A DNA stretch of 64,000 bases from Paludibacteraceae bacterium (GTDB lineage Bacteria; Bacteroidota; Bacteroidia; Bacteroidales; Paludibacteraceae). Made by a program: the position numbers and the translations under genes. Each line of letters starts with the position of its first letter. The first letter of the stretch is position 1. Under the pieces are notes generated by a model, which did not search any database, was not told where the DNA came from, and was given only the letters and a program-made list of their open reading frames with translations. Shown in pieces: positions 61,584-64,000 of this stretch. The DNA lies in contig JAKSNZ010000001.1 in NCBI GenBank assembly GCA_024405855.1, positions 62,001 to 126,000 of the forward strand, written 5' to 3'.

Positions 61584-64000
61584 ATGAAAAAATTATTTAC
61601 TATTCTTCTGTTTACGCTATTAGGTGCGTTGGCAGTTAATGCTACTGATTATTATTTGGCAGGAACTATGAATAATTGGTCAACTTCAGCCAATAAGTTC
61701 ACTGGCAGTTCAAGTCCTTATACCTTAGACATATCATTAGATGGTGGTACAACTTATGAGTTTAAGTTGGTGCGGAAAAGTGGTTCTGAAACTCAATGGA
61801 GAGGGAAGGACAATGGGAAAGTTACATCTACATCAAATGAAATTGTAATATCAGGAACTGGTGGAAATGTTAGTTTGGAAACTACATATTCAGGTACTTA
61901 TAAATTCAAATATGACACTCAGAATGGTAATAAGTTAACTGTAACATATCCCACACCACCAGCAGATCTTGCAACCATTACCGTTACATCTGCTGATGAT
62001 TCTCAAGGTATCGTAAGTCCTGCGGAGGTTAAGGTTAACGCAACACAAACAGCAACCATTACCGCCACACCAAAAGCAGGCTATATGATTGATACTTGGA
62101 CACTTGGAGGTTCTGCTGTGCTTGCTGAAGGAAACTTGACAGATGCTTCAATTAAAGTTAAGAGTGACGGCACTACAGACCCAGGCACCGCTGTAGCATC
62201 ATTTAAAGCAGACCCTGATGCAATAGTACTATATTTTGTCAATAAAGATAATTGGAATCCTGTAAACATTTATATATGGGGAGGTAGTGTCTCAATGGGA
62301 TGGCCAGGTGTGACTATGACAAAAACGGGCGATAAAAAAATGGGGTATGATATTTATAGTTATAGTGTTCATAAGGGAGATTGTAATAGTTATAAATTCA
62401 ATTGTGGCGGTGACGCTTGTCAAAGCAGTAATTTCGGCTTTGATGAAAACAAGAGATATGTATATGATAATCAGCAGTATGCTTCTTTAGATGATATTCT
62501 TGCTCACACCATCATAATAGATGGCTCGTCATACGGGTATGATAAGTTTCAGTTGAAGAACTCAACAGATGATGATACTTATACGGGCTCAATCAATATA
62601 ACAGGCTCACAATACCAATTTAAGATTAAGGCAGATAGTGAGACACGTAGCGATGAGACTACATATACAGATAGTTTTGTTGACAAAAAGATGTCGAAAG
62701 ATCAAGGTCGTACTACTTTGACAACTACTGTTGCCGGAGAGTATCAATTTAAGTATGTTGTGTCAACAAAATTATTATCAGTAACATATCCGGCTCCACC
62801 AGCAGACCCTGCAACTATTACAGTTACATCTGCTGATGATTCTCAAGGTTCCGTAAGTCCTGCTGAAGTTCAGGTTAATGAAACTCAATCAGCAATCATA
62901 ACTGCCACACCAAAAGCAGGCTATATGTTTGACACTTGGACACTTAGTGGTTCCGCTGTGCTTGCTGAAGGTAATCTTACAGATTCATCAATTAAAGTTA
63001 AGAGTGACGGCACAACAGACCCAGGCACCGCTGTAGCATCGTTTGAGGTTGACCCCAATGTAGTAACATTATATTTTGTTAATTCTATTGAATGGTCAAA
63101 AGTTAATGCTTATTTATACAATGCTAAAATAAAAGATTGGCCAGGTTTGGAAATGACTAAAACCAGTATGACAGCCACTTCTTATAATTATGAGGTTTGG
63201 AGCATATCATTTGATAAAAATAATCATACCAATATAATTTTTAATAATGGAGATGGCAAACAGACCCCTGCAAGTATGGAGCTGTGGAATGCGGAAAAAC
63301 CATATTATGATTATAACAATAATGCTTGGTATGCATCATTGGATGACATTGTACCAGTAGTGCCTCAAGCCCACAAAGTTTTTGTTAGAGGAGGATTTAA
63401 CGGTTGGGATGATAGTTTTCAATTGAAGTCAGCAACAGGAGACGGTGTTTTTGAAGGAACAATAAGTTGGAATAAAAATCAGACTTATAACTTTAAATTG
63501 ACGGTTGATGATGCGTGGAAGTCAGTTGATAAGACTATCAATGAAACAGGTGCTTTTGAGATTCCGAATGACGGTGGTGATATGAAAGTTGCAACAAATG
63601 AATATGAGGGCGATTTCAAATTCAGTTATGATTATTCCAGCAAAATATTAACAGTAACATATCCAACTGATGAGAAAGTTACAATTCTTGTAAGTTCTGA
63701 TGATACGGATAAAGGTACGGTGGATAAGGAGTCTGTTGAAGTTGGTAAATATTCAACCGCAACAATAACAGCACTCCCGGAAAGTGGCTACAAACTTTCA
63801 ATGTGGACATTGACTAATGCAGTGTTGGCAAGTGGAAGTTTGACAGATGCTGCAATTACCATAAAGTCTGACGGAAGCGGTCTTGACGGTACTGCCGTTG
63901 CATCGTTTGTGGAAGATCCTGATGCAGTAGTTGTAAAATATCTAAATACAAACAACTGGGAGCCTGTTTATATCCATATGTGGGGAGCTAAGGAAACTCA
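61584..64000 (+). CDS. secreted starch-binding repeat protein (CBM26-like), cut by window edge
   Basis: Open frame to the window end (805 complete codons, no stop). The start MKKLFTILLFTLLGALAVNA is a signal peptide. Repeated units follow: a CBM48/20-like YYLAGTMNNWS module, a beta-sandwich TITVTSADDSQG(I/S)VSPAEV ... KAGYM(I/F)DTW, and a CBM26-type starch-binding module (LYFVNKDNWNPVNIYIWGG, GWPGVTMTKTG; again LYFVNSIEWSKVNAYLYNA). At least three rounds are visible. It may be the N-terminal part of a surface amylase or a SusE/F-like binder. Confidence 0.8.
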   Translation, partial: MKKLFTILLFTLLGALAVNATDYYLAGTMNNWSTSANKFTGSSSPYTLDISLDGGTTYEFKLVRKSGSETQWRGKDNGKVTSTSNEIVISGTGGNVSLETTYSGTYKFKYDTQNGNKLTVTYPTPPADLATITVTSADDSQGIVSPAEVKVNATQTATITATPKAGYMIDTWTLGGSAVLAEGNLTDASIKVKSDGTTDPGTAVASFKADPDAIVLYFVNKDNWNPVNIYIWGGSVSMGWPGVTMTKTGDKKMGYDIYSYSVHKGDCNSYKFNCGGDACQSSNFGFDENKRYVYDNQQYASLDDILAHTIIIDGSSYGYDKFQLKNSTDDDTYTGSINITGSQYQFKIKADSETRSDETTYTDSFVDKKMSKDQGRTTLTTTVAGEYQFKYVVSTKLLSVTYPAPPADPATITVTSADDSQGSVSPAEVQVNETQSAIITATPKAGYMFDTWTLSGSAVLAEGNLTDSSIKVKSDGTTDPGTAVASFEVDPNVVTLYFVNSIEWSKVNAYLYNAKIKDWPGLEMTKTSMTATSYNYEVWSISFDKNNHTNIIFNNGDGKQTPASMELWNAEKPYYDYNNNAWYASLDDIVPVVPQAHKVFVRGGFNGWDDSFQLKSATGDGVFEGTISWNKNQTYNFKLTVDDAWKSVDKTINETGAFEIPNDGGDMKVATNEYEGDFKFSYDYSSKILTVTYPTDEKVTILVSSDDTDKGTVDKESVEVGKYSTATITALPESGYKLSMWTLTNAVLASGSLTDAAITIKSDGSGLDGTAVASFVEDPDAVVVKYLNTNNWEPVYIHMWGAKET

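Overview
The window looks like the chromosome of a Bacteroidales-type Bacteroidota. Transcription starts follow the Bacteroidota pattern, a -33 TTTG, about 19-20 bp, then a -7 TAnnTTTG box. Several products belong to the type IX secretion (T9SS) world: a gliding-motility C-terminal-domain protein, Por-type C-terminal sorting tails and a DUF5103 T9SS plug homologue. PPi-dependent phosphofructokinase, the rplU-rpmA-serS cluster, AT-rich spacers and weak Shine-Dalgarno sites fit the same lineage. I cannot name a genus or species from the sequence.

Layout. 1-1200 (-): the 5' part of a secreted CHU_C-type protein, cut by the left edge. 1.26-5.08 kb (+): pfp, a small membrane protein, a HAD phosphatase, a GT2 glycosyltransferase and a GNAT acetyltransferase, tightly packed. 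5.06-13.86 kb (-): a nearly gapless run yrbG-like antiporter, dCMP deaminase, CtpA protease, HU, argS, HD-domain protein, two rhomboids, EEP phosphohydrolase and purE. 13.9-23.9 kb: housekeeping genes in alternating orientation (apbE, rho, RsmI-like and RsmF-like methyltransferases, MBL hydrolase, serS-rpmA-rplU, a beta-barrel protein, an iron alcohol dehydrogenase).

24.0-28.6 kb is an accessory island. It holds a zeta-like kinase with a 51-aa partner, a short promoter-to-terminator transcript, a CdiA-CT-like nuclease remnant, a broken kinase-like (polyvalent-protein) gene, a strongly structured ~230-nt leader with mutually exclusive stems, and an EcoRI-family adenine methyltransferase followed by a DUF262-HNH nuclease. 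The last two plausibly form a modification-restriction pair, and the leader is the most unusual feature of the window.

28.6-34.2 kb returns to metabolism and envelope: PfkB kinase, a DUF362-DUF1893 lipoprotein interrupted by an in-frame TAA, mtgA, a Schlafen-AlbA_2 regulator with a 12-bp tandem repeat, and a diacylglycerol-kinase-like enzyme. 34.2-47.2 kb (+) is a long co-directional run: a 3087-aa T9SS cargo protein, a companion lipoprotein, an AGCS symporter, luxS, hpt and a NUDIX hydrolase. Next come htpG, tRNA-Arg, a C_GCAxxG_C_C protein, a Rieske-like lipoprotein, adk, obgE, a BI-1 protein, an SLC13 transporter, a FISUMP protein, a DUF4160-DUF2442 pair, tRNA-Pro, an orphan response regulator, a DUF486 protein and the T9SS plug homologue. 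The right end (58.8-64.0 kb) has a secreted GH36-like glycosidase with a T9SS tail and a repetitive starch-binding (CBM26-like) protein that runs off the edge. The two share an almost identical leader, which suggests a small glycan-use locus.

Non-coding structure is rich: a REP-like hairpin family with compensatory changes (54.4-56.0 kb), a nested inverted-repeat element before tRNA-Pro, a hairpin plus tandem palindromes between divergent promoters (21.7-21.85 kb), and short reiterated nonamers in spacers just upstream of start codons.
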